Positions 23,919-34,330 are shown, counted from the first letter of the stretch. The stretch is DNA of 64,000 bases from an uncultured Bacteroidales bacterium (GCA_947573135.1 CANPDU010000003.1:62001-126000); one strand, 5' to 3'. Numbers and translations are program-made. The notes: generated by a model not told the origin, from the letters alone.

Positions 23919-24995
23919 ATGCCACCTAACGAAAATCAACAACATATAATAAGTGAGGACGCTCTTCTGATTGAGGCTGTCGACAAACTCAACAGACTCC
24001 CCGGCAATGAAATGACTCTTTTTGTCGAAGACAGCTGTCATCGGATCGTCGGCACACTGACCGACGGAGATATACGCCGTGCTCTGCTGTCGGGACTCGG
24101 AACCGGCGACAATGTGTCGGAAGCTACTCACAGAGCCTTCAAATGGCTCAGATGGGGCGATATCGATCTTGACGAATTGCGCAATTGCCGCCAAATTGGC
24201 ATCAACATCATTCCTGTTCTTGACGAAAAACACTCGTTGAGAGAAATCATAAATCTCAATACTACAAACACACGGCTTCCTCTGAGTGCCATCCTCATGG
24301 CAGGTGGCAAAGGAGAACGTCTCAGACCGATGACTCTTGACACTCCTAAACCGCTACTTGAGATCGATGGAAAAGCCATTATCGATTATAATATTGAGGC
24401 TCTTGCTGCGTGTGGTATCACAGACGTAACTGTCTGCACACGATACTTGTCGGAAAAAATTTTCAAACATTTCTCACGGCCGGTCGCCGGCATAAATGTG
24501 AAATGTGTTCGTGAAGACTCTCCGCTCGGCACTCTCGGAGCCGCCTCACTCATCAGTCATCCGGCGGGAAAATCGACTATTGTAATGAATTCCGACCTGC
24601 TCACGAGCCTGTCGTTCGAGGATCTGTATATCCGTCACGTCAGCGAAAACGCCGACATAACTGTGGCCGTCATCCCCTATCAGATATCAGTGCCTTACGC
24701 GATCCTGTCGACCGACGGCAGCCGTGTGACTGGCATAGAAGAGAAACCGGCATACTCCTATTATGCTAACGCCGGCATATATCTCATATCCAACGCTATG
24801 CTCGACACGCTTGCCCCCGGACGACATATCGACGCTACTGATTTCATCCAGAACGCTGTCGACGACGGACGAAAGGTCGTGTTTTTTCCCGTCAACGGCA
24901 CATGGATCGATGTCGGCTCTCCGGTCGATTTCCGACACGCCACGGATATAATGCGGCACCACCGCAATATGAGTCACAACAATAACATAAAATGA
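23919..24995 (+). CDS. CBS-domain sugar-1-phosphate nucleotidyltransferase (PtmE-like)
   Basis: The start is the ATG at 23919 ([17 protein letters not shown]); a longer open frame back to 23712 runs inside the cytidylyltransferase gene. The 358-residue product combines a CBS pair (about residues 8-118, with [18 protein letters not shown]) and a nucleotidyltransferase domain ([38 protein letters not shown]). This fusion is that of PtmE, the glucosamine-1-phosphate guanylyltransferase of legionaminic acid synthesis. The neighbouring epimerase and CMP-synthetase support the assignment, but the guanyl specificity is inferred. obg starts one base after its stop. Confidence 0.82.
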   Translation: MPPNENQQHIISEDALLIEAVDKLNRLPGNEMTLFVEDSCHRIVGTLTDGDIRRALLSGLGTGDNVSEATHRAFKWLRWGDIDLDELRNCRQIGINIIPVLDEKHSLREIINLNTTNTRLPLSAILMAGGKGERLRPMTLDTPKPLLEIDGKAIIDYNIEALAACGITDVTVCTRYLSEKIFKHFSRPVAGINVKCVREDSPLGTLGAASLISHPAGKSTIVMNSDLLTSLSFEDLYIRHVSENADITVAVIPYQISVPYAILSTDGSRVTGIEEKPAYSYYANAGIYLISNAMLDTLAPGRHIDATDFIQNAVDDGRKVVFFPVNGTWIDVGSPVDFRHATDIMRHHRNMSHNNNIK

Positions 24996-24996
24996 T

Positions 24997-26193
24997 ATGG
25001 CAGACACTAACTTTATAGATTACGTAAAAATATTATGCCGTTCGGGCAAAGGCGGCGCCGGTTCCCGTCACTTCTATCGCGCAAAATATGTGCCGAAAGG
25101 CGGCCCTGACGGTGGCGACGGCGGCCGGGGCGGACATATAATACTTAGAGGCAACCAGAACATGTGGACACTTCTGCCCCTGAAATATCGCCGGCATATA
25201 TTCGCAGGTAACGGACAGAGCGGATCAGGCGGCCGGAGTTTCGGCAAGGACGGCGATGATGTGATCGTCGATGTGCCCTGCGGCACTGTGGTCTATGATG
25301 CCGAGACCGGAGAATTTCTCTGTGAGGTGACCGGCGACGGTGAAGAAGTGAAACTGCTTAAAGGCGGCCGTGGTGGTTTGGGCAACTGGCACTTCAAAAG
25401 TTCGACCAACCGTACACCGCGCTATGCCCAGCCGGGAGAGCCGGCTATTGAGAAATCAATAGTACTCGAGCTGAAGATGCTCGCCGATGTCGGTCTTGTC
25501 GGCTTCCCGAACGCCGGAAAATCGACACTGCTGTCGGCTGTCTCGGCCGCAAGGCCTAAAATCGCCGACTACCCGTTCACTACAATGGAGCCTCAGCTCG
25601 GCATCGTCAGCTATCGCGACAACAGATCTTTTGTCATGGCTGATATTCCCGGAATCATAGAGGGAGCCAGCGAAGGCAAAGGACTGGGTCTTCGTTTCTT
25701 GCGCCATATCGAACGCAATGCGGTGCTTCTTTTCATGGTTCCTGCCGATGCCGACGATATTGCAACCGAATATAGCATTCTGCTCAACGAACTGAGTCAG
25801 TTCAACCCCCAGCTCGTCGACAAGCACCGCATACTTGCCATATCCAAAAGCGATATGCTCGATGATGAACTGATAGATGAAATCGCACGTACACTTCCTC
25901 CGGATATTCCCCACGTATTTATTTCATCGGTAACAGGGCAAGGCATCAGCGAGTTGAAAGATGTGCTCTGGAATGCGATCACCGACGAAAGCAATGTGGC
26001 CACAGTAGACATTGTCCGTCGTCCGCTCGATGTGCGCCATCGTGTGCGTGAAGAAGATGAATTCATCTTCGAATACGAGCCACTTGAGGATGAGGACGAA
26101 GCCGAAGATCTGCAGTCGATTTCTCCAGATGAATGGGGCGAGGAGGACTACGACTGGGATGAGGACGCAGACACCGACGAAGACGAAAAATGA
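24997..26193 (+). CDS. obgE: Obg family GTPase
   Basis: The 398-residue protein has the glycine-rich Obg fold ([13 protein letters not shown]), G1 [10 protein letters not shown]2/G3 around [11 protein letters not shown] and DIPGIIEGA, and a strongly acidic C-terminal tail (about residues 350-398) in place of a folded OCT domain. It is an essential ribosome-assembly and stress-response GTPase. The ATG follows the previous stop by one base and the 3' end overlaps prmC by four bases, so it is embedded in the nonulosonate operon. Confidence 0.96.
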   Translation: MADTNFIDYVKILCRSGKGGAGSRHFYRAKYVPKGGPDGGDGGRGGHIILRGNQNMWTLLPLKYRRHIFAGNGQSGSGGRSFGKDGDDVIVDVPCGTVVYDAETGEFLCEVTGDGEEVKLLKGGRGGLGNWHFKSSTNRTPRYAQPGEPAIEKSIVLELKMLADVGLVGFPNAGKSTLLSAVSAARPKIADYPFTTMEPQLGIVSYRDNRSFVMADIPGIIEGASEGKGLGLRFLRHIERNAVLLFMVPADADDIATEYSILLNELSQFNPQLVDKHRILAISKSDMLDDELIDEIARTLPPDIPHVFISSVTGQGISELKDVLWNAITDESNVATVDIVRRPLDVRHRVREEDEFIFEYEPLEDEDEAEDLQSISPDEWGEEDYDWDEDADTDEDEK

Positions 26194-27056
26194 CCAATCC
26201 GACCATCGACAGTGTTTATCGCAGCATTATTTCCCGGCTTACTCCTGTGCTCGGGCAAAGCGAAGCCCGCTCTGCAGCAAGAGTGATAATGGAAGACGTC
26301 AGGGGCGTCACACCGACTGATCTTATAGTCAACGCCAGCCGCACAGTCGAACAAGCGACCGTCGGCCGTATTGACGATATAGTCAGACGAGTCATTACCG
26401 GCGAACCGGTCCAATATGCAGTCGGAACAGCCCGTTTCTACGGCATGGACTTCATCGTCACACCCGACGTCCTGATCCCCCGTCCGGAGACCGAGGGTCT
26501 TGTCGACATGATCGTGAAAAATTGGGGTCGGTCTGACGATCTTAAGGTGCTTGATTGCGGCACCGGCAGTGGCTGTATAGCCATTGCACTCGCTCGAAAT
26601 CTGCCATTTTCAGAAGTTGATGCGATCGACATCAGTGAGAGCGCACTGGATGTGGCGGCGAAAAATTCGCTCAGGCTAAAAGCATCTGTGCGTTTTTCCA
26701 AGCATGACATTTTGAAATTAGCGACGCCTGATGAACCGGTCTATGACATAATTGTCAGCAATCCGCCGTACATTGCCGCAGAAGAAGCTGCCGACATGGA
26801 CGACAGAGTCATAAAATATGAGCCTTATAATGCATTGTTTGTTCCCGATAATGATCCTTTGGTTTTCTACCGATCGATAATATCATATGCAGTCGCGGCT
26901 CTTAGACCTGGAGGAGGTCTGTATTTCGAGATCAACCCCAGATTCGGTCCGGGCATTGAGGCTATGCTGCGCGACAGAGGTTTCGCTGACATCGATATGC
27001 AACGCGACTATCTCGGTCGCTATCGTTTCATCACTGCCGGAAGTCCTCGCCCATGA
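26190..27056 (+). CDS. prmC: Release factor glutamine methyltransferase
   Basis: The 288-residue protein has a helical N-terminal domain, the SAM-binding [16 protein letters not shown] and the catalytic SNPPYI, the diagnostic NPPY that methylates the GGQ glutamine of RF1 and RF2. [18 protein letters not shown] and [11 protein letters not shown] are the usual PrmC landmarks. It overlaps obg (ATGA) and recX (ATGA), showing tight translational coupling. Confidence 0.95.
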   Translation: MTNPTIDSVYRSIISRLTPVLGQSEARSAARVIMEDVRGVTPTDLIVNASRTVEQATVGRIDDIVRRVITGEPVQYAVGTARFYGMDFIVTPDVLIPRPETEGLVDMIVKNWGRSDDLKVLDCGTGSGCIAIALARNLPFSEVDAIDISESALDVAAKNSLRLKASVRFSKHDILKLATPDEPVYDIIVSNPPYIAAEEAADMDDRVIKYEPYNALFVPDNDPLVFYRSIISYAVAALRPGGGLYFEINPRFGPGIEAMLRDRGFADIDMQRDYLGRYRFITAGSPRP

Positions 27057-27532
27057 TTCGGTCAAAAAAAACTGTAAGCCCCGAAAACGCGTTGTCGCGG
27101 CTCGAGGAGCTCTGTGCGCGCAGCGAACAATGTACCGGAGAAGCCTATAAAAAACTGTATTCTTGGGGGCTTGACGCCAATGATGCCGAGTGTATTGTCA
27201 GATCTCTTGTCGACAGGCGTTTTATCGACGACCGCAGATTTTGCGAGGCCTTTGTCCGTGACAAACTACGCTTCGCCCGATGGGGCAGACGCAAAATCAT
27301 GCTCGCGCTCACACAGAAAAGAGTCGACCGGTCGATCGTCTCCGAAACGCTCGGCATGATTGATGAAGACGAGTATATCGGGATTTTAAAAAAAATTGTC
27401 CTGGCAAAAGCCGGGACAATCAGTAACGCTGACTCTTACGACGGACGTACGCGTCTGTTCAGATTTGCGCTTTCTCGCGGTTTCGAACCTGACATTGTGG
27501 CCAGGGTGATACGCAGTATGGCTACAGACTGA
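27053..27532 (+). CDS. recX: RecX family regulator of RecA
   Basis: The 159-residue protein is rich in short helices with repeated three-helix units: ALSRLEELCARSEQC, LYSWGLDANDAECIVRSLVDRRFIDDRRFCEAFVRDKLRFARWGRRKI, and a C-terminal ALSRGFEPDIVARVIRSM. This is the RecX pattern; the protein modulates RecA filaments. It is the last gene of the plus-strand operon and converges on queA with eight bases between stops. Confidence 0.88.
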   Translation: MIRSKKTVSPENALSRLEELCARSEQCTGEAYKKLYSWGLDANDAECIVRSLVDRRFIDDRRFCEAFVRDKLRFARWGRRKIMLALTQKRVDRSIVSETLGMIDEDEYIGILKKIVLAKAGTISNADSYDGRTRLFRFALSRGFEPDIVARVIRSMATD

Positions 27533-27540
27533 TCACAGCG

Positions 27541-28590
27541 TCAGATGATAAGCATCGAGTCGCCGTAAGCGCCGAATTTATATTTCTCCTTGACTGCGAC
27601 TTCATATGCCTTTTTCACTATATCATAGCCGCCGAAAGCCGAAACCATCATAAGCATTGTTGAGTATGGCATATGGAAATTGCTCACAAGCGCAGTTGTC
27701 ACTGTGAAATCGTAAGGAGGAAAAATGAATTTGTTGGTCCAGCCGTCATAGGTTTTCATATGTCCGCCCATGCTGACTGCTGTCGCTATACCGCGGAGCA
27801 CCGATGTTCCGACTGCACACACCTGCTTTTCATTATCTTTCGCATGATTGACAGTGTCTACGAGTTTTTGCGAAGCTATCATCTGCTCTGAGTCCATGCG
27901 ATGTTTAGTTAAATCCTCGACATCGATCTCACGGAAATTGCCAAGTCCGCTGTGAACAGTTATAAATGCCTGCTCAACGCCCTTTATCTCCAGCCGTTTG
28001 AGCAACTCACGGGAAAAATGCAGACCGGCGGCTGGTGCGACGACCGCACCTTCTTTATCTGCGAAAATACACTGATATGCGTCAGCATCATCAGGAGTAG
28101 ATTCGCGTTTGATATATTCAGGCAGTGGTGTGTGACCCAGCGCATAAAGTGCTTTTTTAAATTCATCGTGGGGCCCGTCATACAGGAAGCGTAATGTTCG
28201 GCCGCGTGATGTAGTGTTATCAATCACTTCTGCAACCATCGACTCATCTTCGCCAAAATAGAGTTTATTGCCTATACGTATTTTGCGTGCAGGCTCCACC
28301 AGCACATCCCAAAGCTTGTTTTCGGCGTTAAGTTCGCGAAGCAGAAACACTTCTATCCGAGCTCCGGTTTTTTCCTTGTTCCCAAAAAGAAGAGCCGGAA
28401 AGACCTTGGTATCATTGAAAACCATCACATCGCCTTCGTCGAAATAGCCGAGGATATCCTTGAATACTTTATGTTCGATATCTCCGGTCTTACGGTTCAC
28501 GACCATCAGCCGAGCCTCATCACGGTGATCTATAGGAGTTTGGGCTATTAATTCTTCCGGCAGACGAAATTTAAACTGAGATAGTTTCAT
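27541..28590 (-). CDS. queA: tRNA preQ1 ribosyltransferase-isomerase
   Basis: The 349-residue protein has the QueA signature: [23 protein letters not shown] at the N terminus, [29 protein letters not shown] and VHSGLGNFR. It transfers the ribosyl group of SAM to preQ1-modified tRNA to give epoxyqueuosine. It is the last gene of the ftsX-DUF3098-uppP-truB-queA run, 59 bases after truB. Confidence 0.96.
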   Translation of the reverse strand: MKLSQFKFRLPEELIAQTPIDHRDEARLMVVNRKTGDIEHKVFKDILGYFDEGDVMVFNDTKVFPALLFGNKEKTGARIEVFLLRELNAENKLWDVLVEPARKIRIGNKLYFGEDESMVAEVIDNTTSRGRTLRFLYDGPHDEFKKALYALGHTPLPEYIKRESTPDDADAYQCIFADKEGAVVAPAAGLHFSRELLKRLEIKGVEQAFITVHSGLGNFREIDVEDLTKHRMDSEQMIASQKLVDTVNHAKDNEKQVCAVGTSVLRGIATAVSMGGHMKTYDGWTNKFIFPPYDFTVTTALVSNFHMPYSTMLMMVSAFGGYDIVKKAYEVAVKEKYKFGAYGDSMLII

Positions 28591-28649
28591 AATTATTGAT
28601 ATGTTATCTTAATGCGTTTTGATATACTTTTTTTGTTAGTTAGTTATCA

Positions 28650-29357
28650 TTATTGATTCTCCGGCATTTCTACCTCGGCACCGGCAATCTGAGCGACTGC
28701 ATCGTCAATTGTCAGGCAGTCATCGATCTTCACATCTCCGACCCTTGTCCTGCGCAGCGCCGTCAGATGCGCGCCTGAGCCGAGTGCCTCGCCGATGTCA
28801 CGGGCAAGCGCTCTGATATAGGTACCTTTACTGCATACGACTCTTACGCTTATTTCTCCGGTCTTATAATCCTGAAGTTCGATTTCGTCGATTACAAGCT
28901 CCTTGGCTTTCAGCTCGACGTCCTTACCTTTTCGGGCCATCGTGTAAGCTCGTTTCCCATCGATTTTACAGGCCGAAAATGCCGGTGGCACCTGTTCGAT
29001 ACGCCCCACGAAATTTTTTAGCACTTCTTCGACAAGTTCGCGATTGATATGGTCGACCGGATATGTCGCATCTATTTCCGTCTCGAGGTCAAATGACGGG
29101 GTTGTCGAGCCGAGAGCGATCGTGGCGACATACTCCTTTACTCCGGTCTGCAATTCTTCTATGCGCTTGGTCGCTTTTCCGGTGCAGACGATCAGCACTC
29201 CGGTCGCAAGAGGGTCAAGCGTGCCCGCATGGCCGACTTTGATTTTTTTCAATCCTGTGCGCCTGATCACAGCTCCGCGAAGACGTTTGACCGCATTAAA
29301 CGAGGTCCAGTTCAACGGTTTGTCTATACAGAATATTTCTCCCTCGATAAAATTCAT
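28650..29357 (-). CDS. truB: tRNA pseudouridine-55 synthase
   Basis: The 235-residue protein shows the TruB catalytic block KVGHAGTLDPLATGVLIV with the active Asp, plus CSKGTYIRALARDIG. It isomerises U55 in the T loop of tRNAs. Length is at the short end, lacking a PUA domain, as is common in Bacteroidetes. It begins one base after the uppP stop. Confidence 0.95.
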   Translation of the reverse strand: MNFIEGEIFCIDKPLNWTSFNAVKRLRGAVIRRTGLKKIKVGHAGTLDPLATGVLIVCTGKATKRIEELQTGVKEYVATIALGSTTPSFDLETEIDATYPVDHINRELVEEVLKNFVGRIEQVPPAFSACKIDGKRAYTMARKGKDVELKAKELVIDEIELQDYKTGEISVRVVCSKGTYIRALARDIGEALGSGAHLTALRRTRVGDVKIDDCLTIDDAVAQIAGAEVEMPENQ

Positions 29358-29358
29358 A

Positions 29359-30195
29359 TCAGAAGCCTGTTACGATGCAGACCACTCCGACGATCAGACA
29401 GTAGACCGCAAACCATACGAGTTTGCCCTTCTTGACAAGCTCGAGCATCCATTTACATGCCATACACCCGACGATAAACGACGCAAGAAAACCTACAACC
29501 ATCGGCAGCCAGCCTATTGCCTCCTGGGCAAGTGCTTCGCCTCCTACCATTTTCTTTATATCAAGGAGCGCTTCGCCGAGGATAGGAATAATAACCATGA
29601 AAAACGAAAACTGAGCCACCTTATCGCGACGGTCGCCGAGCAGGATACCGGTAGCGATAGTTGTACCCGAACGCGAAAGGCCCGGCAGGACTGCCACTGC
29701 CTGAGCGCAGCCTATGATAAACGCATCTAACATTGTTATCTCACGGCCGCGGTAGGAATTTACGTTTGAATGCTTGATATACTCCCGTGTACGGAAGAAA
29801 TATGAGAACGACAGCAACGCGGCTGTCACACACAGACAGATACCTACAATACCCAGACCGCCGCCGAAAAATCCTTCGATAGTATCTTTAAAAAACAGAC
29901 CTACAACGGCAACCGGAATACACGACACAAGAATTTTTACGACATAAAAGAAGTTGCGGTCTCCTTTGAACAAGAAGAACGATGTGCAAAGCGGAACAAA
30001 TTCTCTCCACAGCACAACTATCGTGCTGAGCACAGTCGCTACATGCAGCATAACATCAAATTCGAGACTCTCGGCTCCGGTAAGATCCAGACCGAGTATC
30101 TCCCGGCATATTTCAAGATGACCCGACGAACTGATAGGCAGATATTCCGCAAGGCCTTGTACGACTCCGAGAATAAGGGCGTTAATCCAATCCAT
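29359..30195 (-). CDS. uppP: Undecaprenyl-diphosphate phosphatase
   Basis: The 278-residue polytopic protein has the BacA/UppP motifs EYLPISSSGHLEI near the N terminus and LPGLSRSGTTIATGILLG in the middle. It dephosphorylates undecaprenyl diphosphate to recycle the lipid carrier for peptidoglycan and O-glycan synthesis. It starts 24 bases after the DUF3098 gene and is the second envelope gene in this run after ftsX. Confidence 0.95.
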   Translation of the reverse strand: MDWINALILGVVQGLAEYLPISSSGHLEICREILGLDLTGAESLEFDVMLHVATVLSTIVVLWREFVPLCTSFFLFKGDRNFFYVVKILVSCIPVAVVGLFFKDTIEGFFGGGLGIVGICLCVTAALLSFSYFFRTREYIKHSNVNSYRGREITMLDAFIIGCAQAVAVLPGLSRSGTTIATGILLGDRRDKVAQFSFFMVIIPILGEALLDIKKMVGGEALAQEAIGWLPMVVGFLASFIVGCMACKWMLELVKKGKLVWFAVYCLIVGVVCIVTGF

Positions 30196-30219
30196 ATTGT
30201 ATGTCTTTAGCGTGTTTTA

Positions 30220-30483
30220 TTATTTATGGTCTTGGGGTCTCACGGCTATAGCAACCGCCATTGCCACAAACCCGGCAAAAGCAAGAAAAGGTCCGACCAC
30301 GATGCGGCGCACACTGAATATATCAGGGTTAAACTCTTCGGGTGTCGAACTGCCGCCGAGCATCAGTAAAAATCCGACAACGATCAGCGCGCCTGAAATC
30401 GCCATCCCGATAAAATTCTTTTTTGTCAGAGGCATAGTTTGACTATTTTCCTTGATAAGCCCGGAATCTTTTTCCTTTTTCAT
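30220..30483 (-). CDS. DUF3098 membrane protein
   Basis: The 87-residue protein has two membrane helices (about residues 25-43 and 61-80) joined by the segment GGSSTPEEFNPDIFSVRRI, which is conserved in DUF3098. The family is found in Bacteroidetes between ftsX and uppP, exactly as here, suggesting a link to cell division or wall synthesis, but no function is known. Confidence 0.88.
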   Translation of the reverse strand: MKKEKDSGLIKENSQTMPLTKKNFIGMAISGALIVVGFLLMLGGSSTPEEFNPDIFSVRRIVVGPFLAFAGFVAMAVAIAVRPQDHK

Positions 30484-30509
30484 TATACCTTTTATTATAA
30501 AGTGTCTGT

Positions 30510-31385
30510 TTATTTCATGAACATGTCGTCATAGTTGGCCCTCAGATATCTGTTGGTCGCAAACAACGACGCGAGTGTGCATATCACTACGCCGGTCACA
30601 AGCATGCCGCATATGACCATGGCGCATAACTGCGGAGAGAAACAAGCCGCCAAAAGCGGATCGACATTGGCGCCATAAGCCAGCAATGCGATCAGAAGAA
30701 CTGACGCGATAACTGCCGATATAACCCCGTTGAGCGCTCCGGCGAGGATAAATGGCCGGCGTATGAAGCTGCCGGTGGCGCCGACAAGTTTCATCGTGTG
30801 GATCACAAATCTACGTGAATACACCGCAAGATGAACCGTATTGTTGATAAGCACTATCGATATGACCAGGAGAGCCGCTGCTACCATAAAAAGCATCAGA
30901 CCTACCCTTTCAAGCGTCGAATTGACAGCAGCGACCATCGTGCTTTCGGTCAGAACAGTTTCGACAGCGCTGTCGCCGGTAAGTCTGGCGCTTATAGCCT
31001 CGATGCTGTCAACACTTGCATATTCCGGTTTCACTTTCACATCAAACTCGGCTCCGTATGGGTTGACATCAATAAGAGAAGCTATATCTTCTCCGAGATA
31101 TTGCGACTCTGTTGCCATAATTTCTTCAGCCGACGAATAAACATATGACGCAACATAAGGCGACGCATTCAACATTTGCTTTAGCCTGTTGATCTCTGTT
31201 TCGGGAGTCTGGCGCTCTATTTTAACGATAAATCCGAGATTGCTTTTAAGCATATCGGCTCCGGAATTGCCGGCTATACCGACAACCGCCAGGATGCCTA
31301 AGATCAGGAGTACCAGCGTAACACTAACAATTGCAGTCAATTGAGAGCCGAAAGTCGATATATGGTTTGAGCGTCTTTGAGCCAT
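30510..31385 (-). CDS. ftsX: FtsX-like cell division ABC permease
   Basis: The 291-residue protein starts MAQRRSNHISTFGSQ at the ATG 31385; the TTG four codons upstream is part of the -7 element. One N-terminal membrane helix, an extracytoplasmic loop of about 120 residues, and three C-terminal helices make the FtsX topology. With FtsE it relays division signals to periplasmic murein hydrolases. ftsE is not adjacent. It is the first gene of its run. Confidence 0.92.
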   Translation of the reverse strand: MAQRRSNHISTFGSQLTAIVSVTLVLLILGILAVVGIAGNSGADMLKSNLGFIVKIERQTPETEINRLKQMLNASPYVASYVYSSAEEIMATESQYLGEDIASLIDVNPYGAEFDVKVKPEYASVDSIEAISARLTGDSAVETVLTESTMVAAVNSTLERVGLMLFMVAAALLVISIVLINNTVHLAVYSRRFVIHTMKLVGATGSFIRRPFILAGALNGVISAVIASVLLIALLAYGANVDPLLAACFSPQLCAMVICGMLVTGVVICTLASLFATNRYLRANYDDMFMK

Positions 31386-31394
31386 AATTTCGTG

Positions 31395-31425
31395 CAAAAT
31401 TAATACATTTTGAAGCGTTTGTCAA
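31395..31425 (-). promoter_or_regulatory. Promoter of the ftsX-to-queA operon
   Basis: Minus-strand TTG (31423-31425) and TAATTTTG (31395-31402) are separated by 20 bases. The -7 element ends only nine bases before the ftsX ATG, so the leader is expected to be only a few bases long. Confidence 0.72.
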
Positions 31426-31468
31426 TACTTGGAGCACATTTTGCCCTGATCAATTTGAATATTTTTCT

Positions 31469-31476
31469 TAATTTTG
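31469..31476 (+). promoter_or_regulatory. -7 element of the His-motif/TonB receptor unit
   Basis: TAATTTTG, ending 11 bases before the ATG at 31488. A -33 box at ideal spacing is not evident. Confidence 0.5.
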
Positions 31477-31487
31477 CATTTCGTTAA

Positions 31488-31835
31488 ATGAATGAGAATT
31501 CCAAATATCGTATAATAGCAGCTGTGCTACTTGTTCTCTTCCTGAGTTTTCAGGGAGGGAGAATGTTTTGTTACCATACACACACATTCGGGAATACGGT
31601 AATTTCTCACTCCCACCCTTTCAACAATCCTGACCGCCAGCACTCGAATTCCGAACTCGAAGCTTTCGCAATGATTGCGATGAGCTCTCTGACCGACGAT
31701 TCTTCGTCTGAGCCTCTGATGCCTGTTGCTGCTGTGGTTCCCGTTGAAAGAGCTGCCGGAAAATGCGGCAGCACACGATTAGGCTTCGTTCACGCGCTGA
31801 AAGGCCGGGACCCTCCTGCCTTCACGGCAATCTGA
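31488..31835 (+). CDS. Membrane-anchored protein with His motifs, unknown function
   Basis: This 115-residue protein has an N-terminal membrane helix or signal (about residues 8-22), then Cys28 and a histidine-rich stretch (CYHTHTF and SHSHPF; His 30, 32, 41, 43 and 52). The rest is low in motifs. It precedes the TonB-dependent receptor by 79 bases on the same strand. Metal sensing or delivery for that receptor is an inference from the histidines and location only; no named family was recognised. Confidence 0.65.
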   Translation: MNENSKYRIIAAVLLVLFLSFQGGRMFCYHTHTFGNTVISHSHPFNNPDRQHSNSELEAFAMIAMSSLTDDSSSEPLMPVAAVVPVERAAGKCGSTRLGFVHALKGRDPPAFTAI

Positions 31836-31914
31836 TCCCGGTCTCTTCTCGCCGCGACTGCCGGATGCACGTCGCGCACTTTTTCAACACGTCGAAATCT
31901 AATCAGCTCAACTC

Positions 31915-34221
31915 ATGAAGTTTAGTTTATTAGCAGCTGTCGTCATGACAGTTGCTGTCGAACATGTATATGCCTATAACATTTCAGGCAAAGTCATTGA
32001 CCGCCATAGCGGCGAAGCTGTAGCCTATGCGTCCGTTGCCATTCCTGGATCATCGGCTGCGACCATGACCGACGATAACGGTGCTTTCTCATTGAAGACC
32101 GACCGCCGGGGGCCACATAAAATAAAAGTGTCCATGGTCGGTTACGAACCGGTGGAGACCTCTGTCGACATAAACCGCGACATTAGCGGTATCATCATCT
32201 CGGCACGCGAGTCGCGTGTCGAGATGGACGAACTCGTTGTGTCGGCCAACCGCAACGTAGTCCGGCGCTGTGAGGCTCCCGTGGTTGTCGGAGTTCTAAG
32301 CAACAAGCTCTTCGAGACTGTCAACTCTACCGACCTCGCTCAGACTCTCAACTATCAGCCCGGCCTGAGAGTCGAGAACAATTGTCAGAACTGCGGATTT
32401 CCTCAGCTGCGCATCAACGGCCTCGAAGGCGCATACTCCCAGATCCTCGTCAACAGCCGTCCGGTTGTCAGTTCGCTGTCGGGTGTCTATGCTCTTGAAC
32501 AGATGCCTGTCAACATGGTTGAGCGCATTGAGGTAGTCCGAGGCGGCGGTTCGGCTCTTTTCGGTGCAAATGCCGTCGGAGGCACGGTCAACGTGATCAC
32601 CCGCGAACCGGTCAACAACCGTTTCGAGGCAAGCACTGATGTCGAGAACCATAACGGCAAATCGTGGGAAGAAAATTTTGCTGCCAATGCCACAGTTGTC
32701 GGCGAGGAAGGACGTTATGGAGCGGCATTTTATGAATCATACCGCAAGCGAAACCCTTATGACCACGACGGCGACGGTTTCTCCGAAATCGGCAAACTCA
32801 ACGCCAACACATTGGGCATTAATGCTTTTTACCGTTTTGATGACACAAAGAAAATTAATATTGAGTATCACAATACTTATGAATTCCGACGTGGCGGAAA
32901 CAAATTCGATCTCGAACCATTCCAGACCGACATTACCGAGCAGACTCAGCACTATATCAACAGCGGAGGCCTGAACTATACACAGCACTGGCGCGATTTC
33001 ACCCGGCGACTCAATGTCTATGCTTCTGCCCAGCATATCGACCGCAACAGTTATTACGGCGCCCAGCAGAACCCCGACGCATACGGCAAGACAAGTGATC
33101 TGACCGCTCTTGCCGGTGCCACTTTCAGCGGCGACTTCAGCCGCGTGATCTTCTCTCCGGCGACATTTACATCAGGCATCGAATATCAGGCCAACCGACT
33201 CCACGACATTATGACCGGCTATGGACGCGACATGCGCCAAAATATCAGCATTTTCGGAGCATTCGTTCAGAACGAATGGAAACTGCGTCGATTCACCCTT
33301 CTCGCCGGGCTGCGCCTCGACAACCACAACCTGATCGACAATCCCATCCTTAGCCCGCGCATCAATCTGCTTTACCGACCGGCTCCGGCATGGCAGATCA
33401 GAGGCACGTGGTCCACGGGCTTCCGCGCGCCGCAGGCTTATGATGAGGATCTTCACGTCACGGCCGTAGGCGGCGAAGGCGTTGTCATCCGGCTTGCAGA
33501 GGGGCTTAAACCCGAGAAATCCAACAGTTTCAGCGGCTCGGTCGACTGGGATGTCAGGTTCGGCGATGTTGCCGCAGATTTTCTCATCGAAGGCTTTTAC
33601 ACCGAGCTCCACGATGTCTTTGTTCTCGAAATGATCGGACACGATCCTAACGGATCCGCCATCAAAGAGCGCCGCAACGGTTCCGGAGCTAAAGTTTATG
33701 GTGCAAACGCCGATATTTCTTTCGACTACACGGACTATTCTCTCCAACTGGGTTTCACTGCCCAGCGCAGCCGCTACAATTCGCCCGAAGCCTGGAGCGA
33801 GGACGAGTCTATTTCTCCTACCCGGCTCATGCCCCGCGCTCCCGATCTATACGGCTACTTCACTTTCTCTTGCCGCCCGCTGACACGCTTCGAATGCTCA
33901 CTTTCCGGAGTCTACACCGGCCGGATGTATGTGCCTCATTTTGCTCCCGCTCCTGAAGATGTGCCCGAAGACTATCCTTATCCTTACCCTGACAGAGATA
34001 TTCTCTATCATAGTCCGTCGTTTTTCGAACTTGGTGTAAAAGCCTCTTATACAATTCCTCTTGCCGGAAAGCTCCGCATGCAGCTGTCGGCCGGCGTGAA
34101 AAACATCACCGGCGCCTTCCAGAAAGATCTCGACAAGGGCGAATTCCGAGATTCGGGCTATTTCTACGGTCCGACTCAGCCCCGCACTTATTTTGTAGGC
34201 GTAAAATTTTTCGCCATTTAA
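31915..34221 (+). CDS. TonB-dependent outer membrane receptor
   Basis: The 768-residue protein has a signal peptide, an N-terminal carboxypeptidase-regulatory-like domain (about residues 22-105, VSMVGYEPVETSVDI), a plug domain (about 115-235, with RVENNCQNCGFPQLRINGLEGAYSQILVNSRPV) and a 22-strand-type barrel ending in a terminal aromatic residue region (YFVGVKFFAI). The CxxC in the plug (NCQNCGF) is unusual for siderophore receptors and may bind metal or form a disulfide. It is not paired with a SusD-like gene, so a metal, haem or cofactor substrate is likelier than a glycan. Confidence 0.9.
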   Translation: MKFSLLAAVVMTVAVEHVYAYNISGKVIDRHSGEAVAYASVAIPGSSAATMTDDNGAFSLKTDRRGPHKIKVSMVGYEPVETSVDINRDISGIIISARESRVEMDELVVSANRNVVRRCEAPVVVGVLSNKLFETVNSTDLAQTLNYQPGLRVENNCQNCGFPQLRINGLEGAYSQILVNSRPVVSSLSGVYALEQMPVNMVERIEVVRGGGSALFGANAVGGTVNVITREPVNNRFEASTDVENHNGKSWEENFAANATVVGEEGRYGAAFYESYRKRNPYDHDGDGFSEIGKLNANTLGINAFYRFDDTKKINIEYHNTYEFRRGGNKFDLEPFQTDITEQTQHYINSGGLNYTQHWRDFTRRLNVYASAQHIDRNSYYGAQQNPDAYGKTSDLTALAGATFSGDFSRVIFSPATFTSGIEYQANRLHDIMTGYGRDMRQNISIFGAFVQNEWKLRRFTLLAGLRLDNHNLIDNPILSPRINLLYRPAPAWQIRGTWSTGFRAPQAYDEDLHVTAVGGEGVVIRLAEGLKPEKSNSFSGSVDWDVRFGDVAADFLIEGFYTELHDVFVLEMIGHDPNGSAIKERRNGSGAKVYGANADISFDYTDYSLQLGFTAQRSRYNSPEAWSEDESISPTRLMPRAPDLYGYFTFSCRPLTRFECSLSGVYTGRMYVPHFAPAPEDVPEDYPYPYPDRDILYHSPSFFELGVKASYTIPLAGKLRMQLSAGVKNITGAFQKDLDKGEFRDSGYFYGPTQPRTYFVGVKFFAI

Positions 34222-34297
34222 CCCGTTAACAGCCATTAACACTATATGTGCAACATGGCAATATTTGTTAACCCGTGCTCATTTATACCGGGCTCGA

Positions 34298-34330
34298 TTG
34301 TTATTTAAAATAACGATTGGCTTAACTTTG
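34298..34330 (+). promoter_or_regulatory. Promoter of the acyl-CoA ligase gene
   Basis: TAACTTTG (34323-34330) fits the -7 consensus, with a TTG at 34298-34300, 22 bases upstream, slightly long. The ATG follows after about 31 bases. Confidence 0.55.

Noticed and set aside
29044..29730. 228-residue plus-strand frame opposite truB and uppP
   Set aside because: Covers two certain genes on the other strand and shows no domain.
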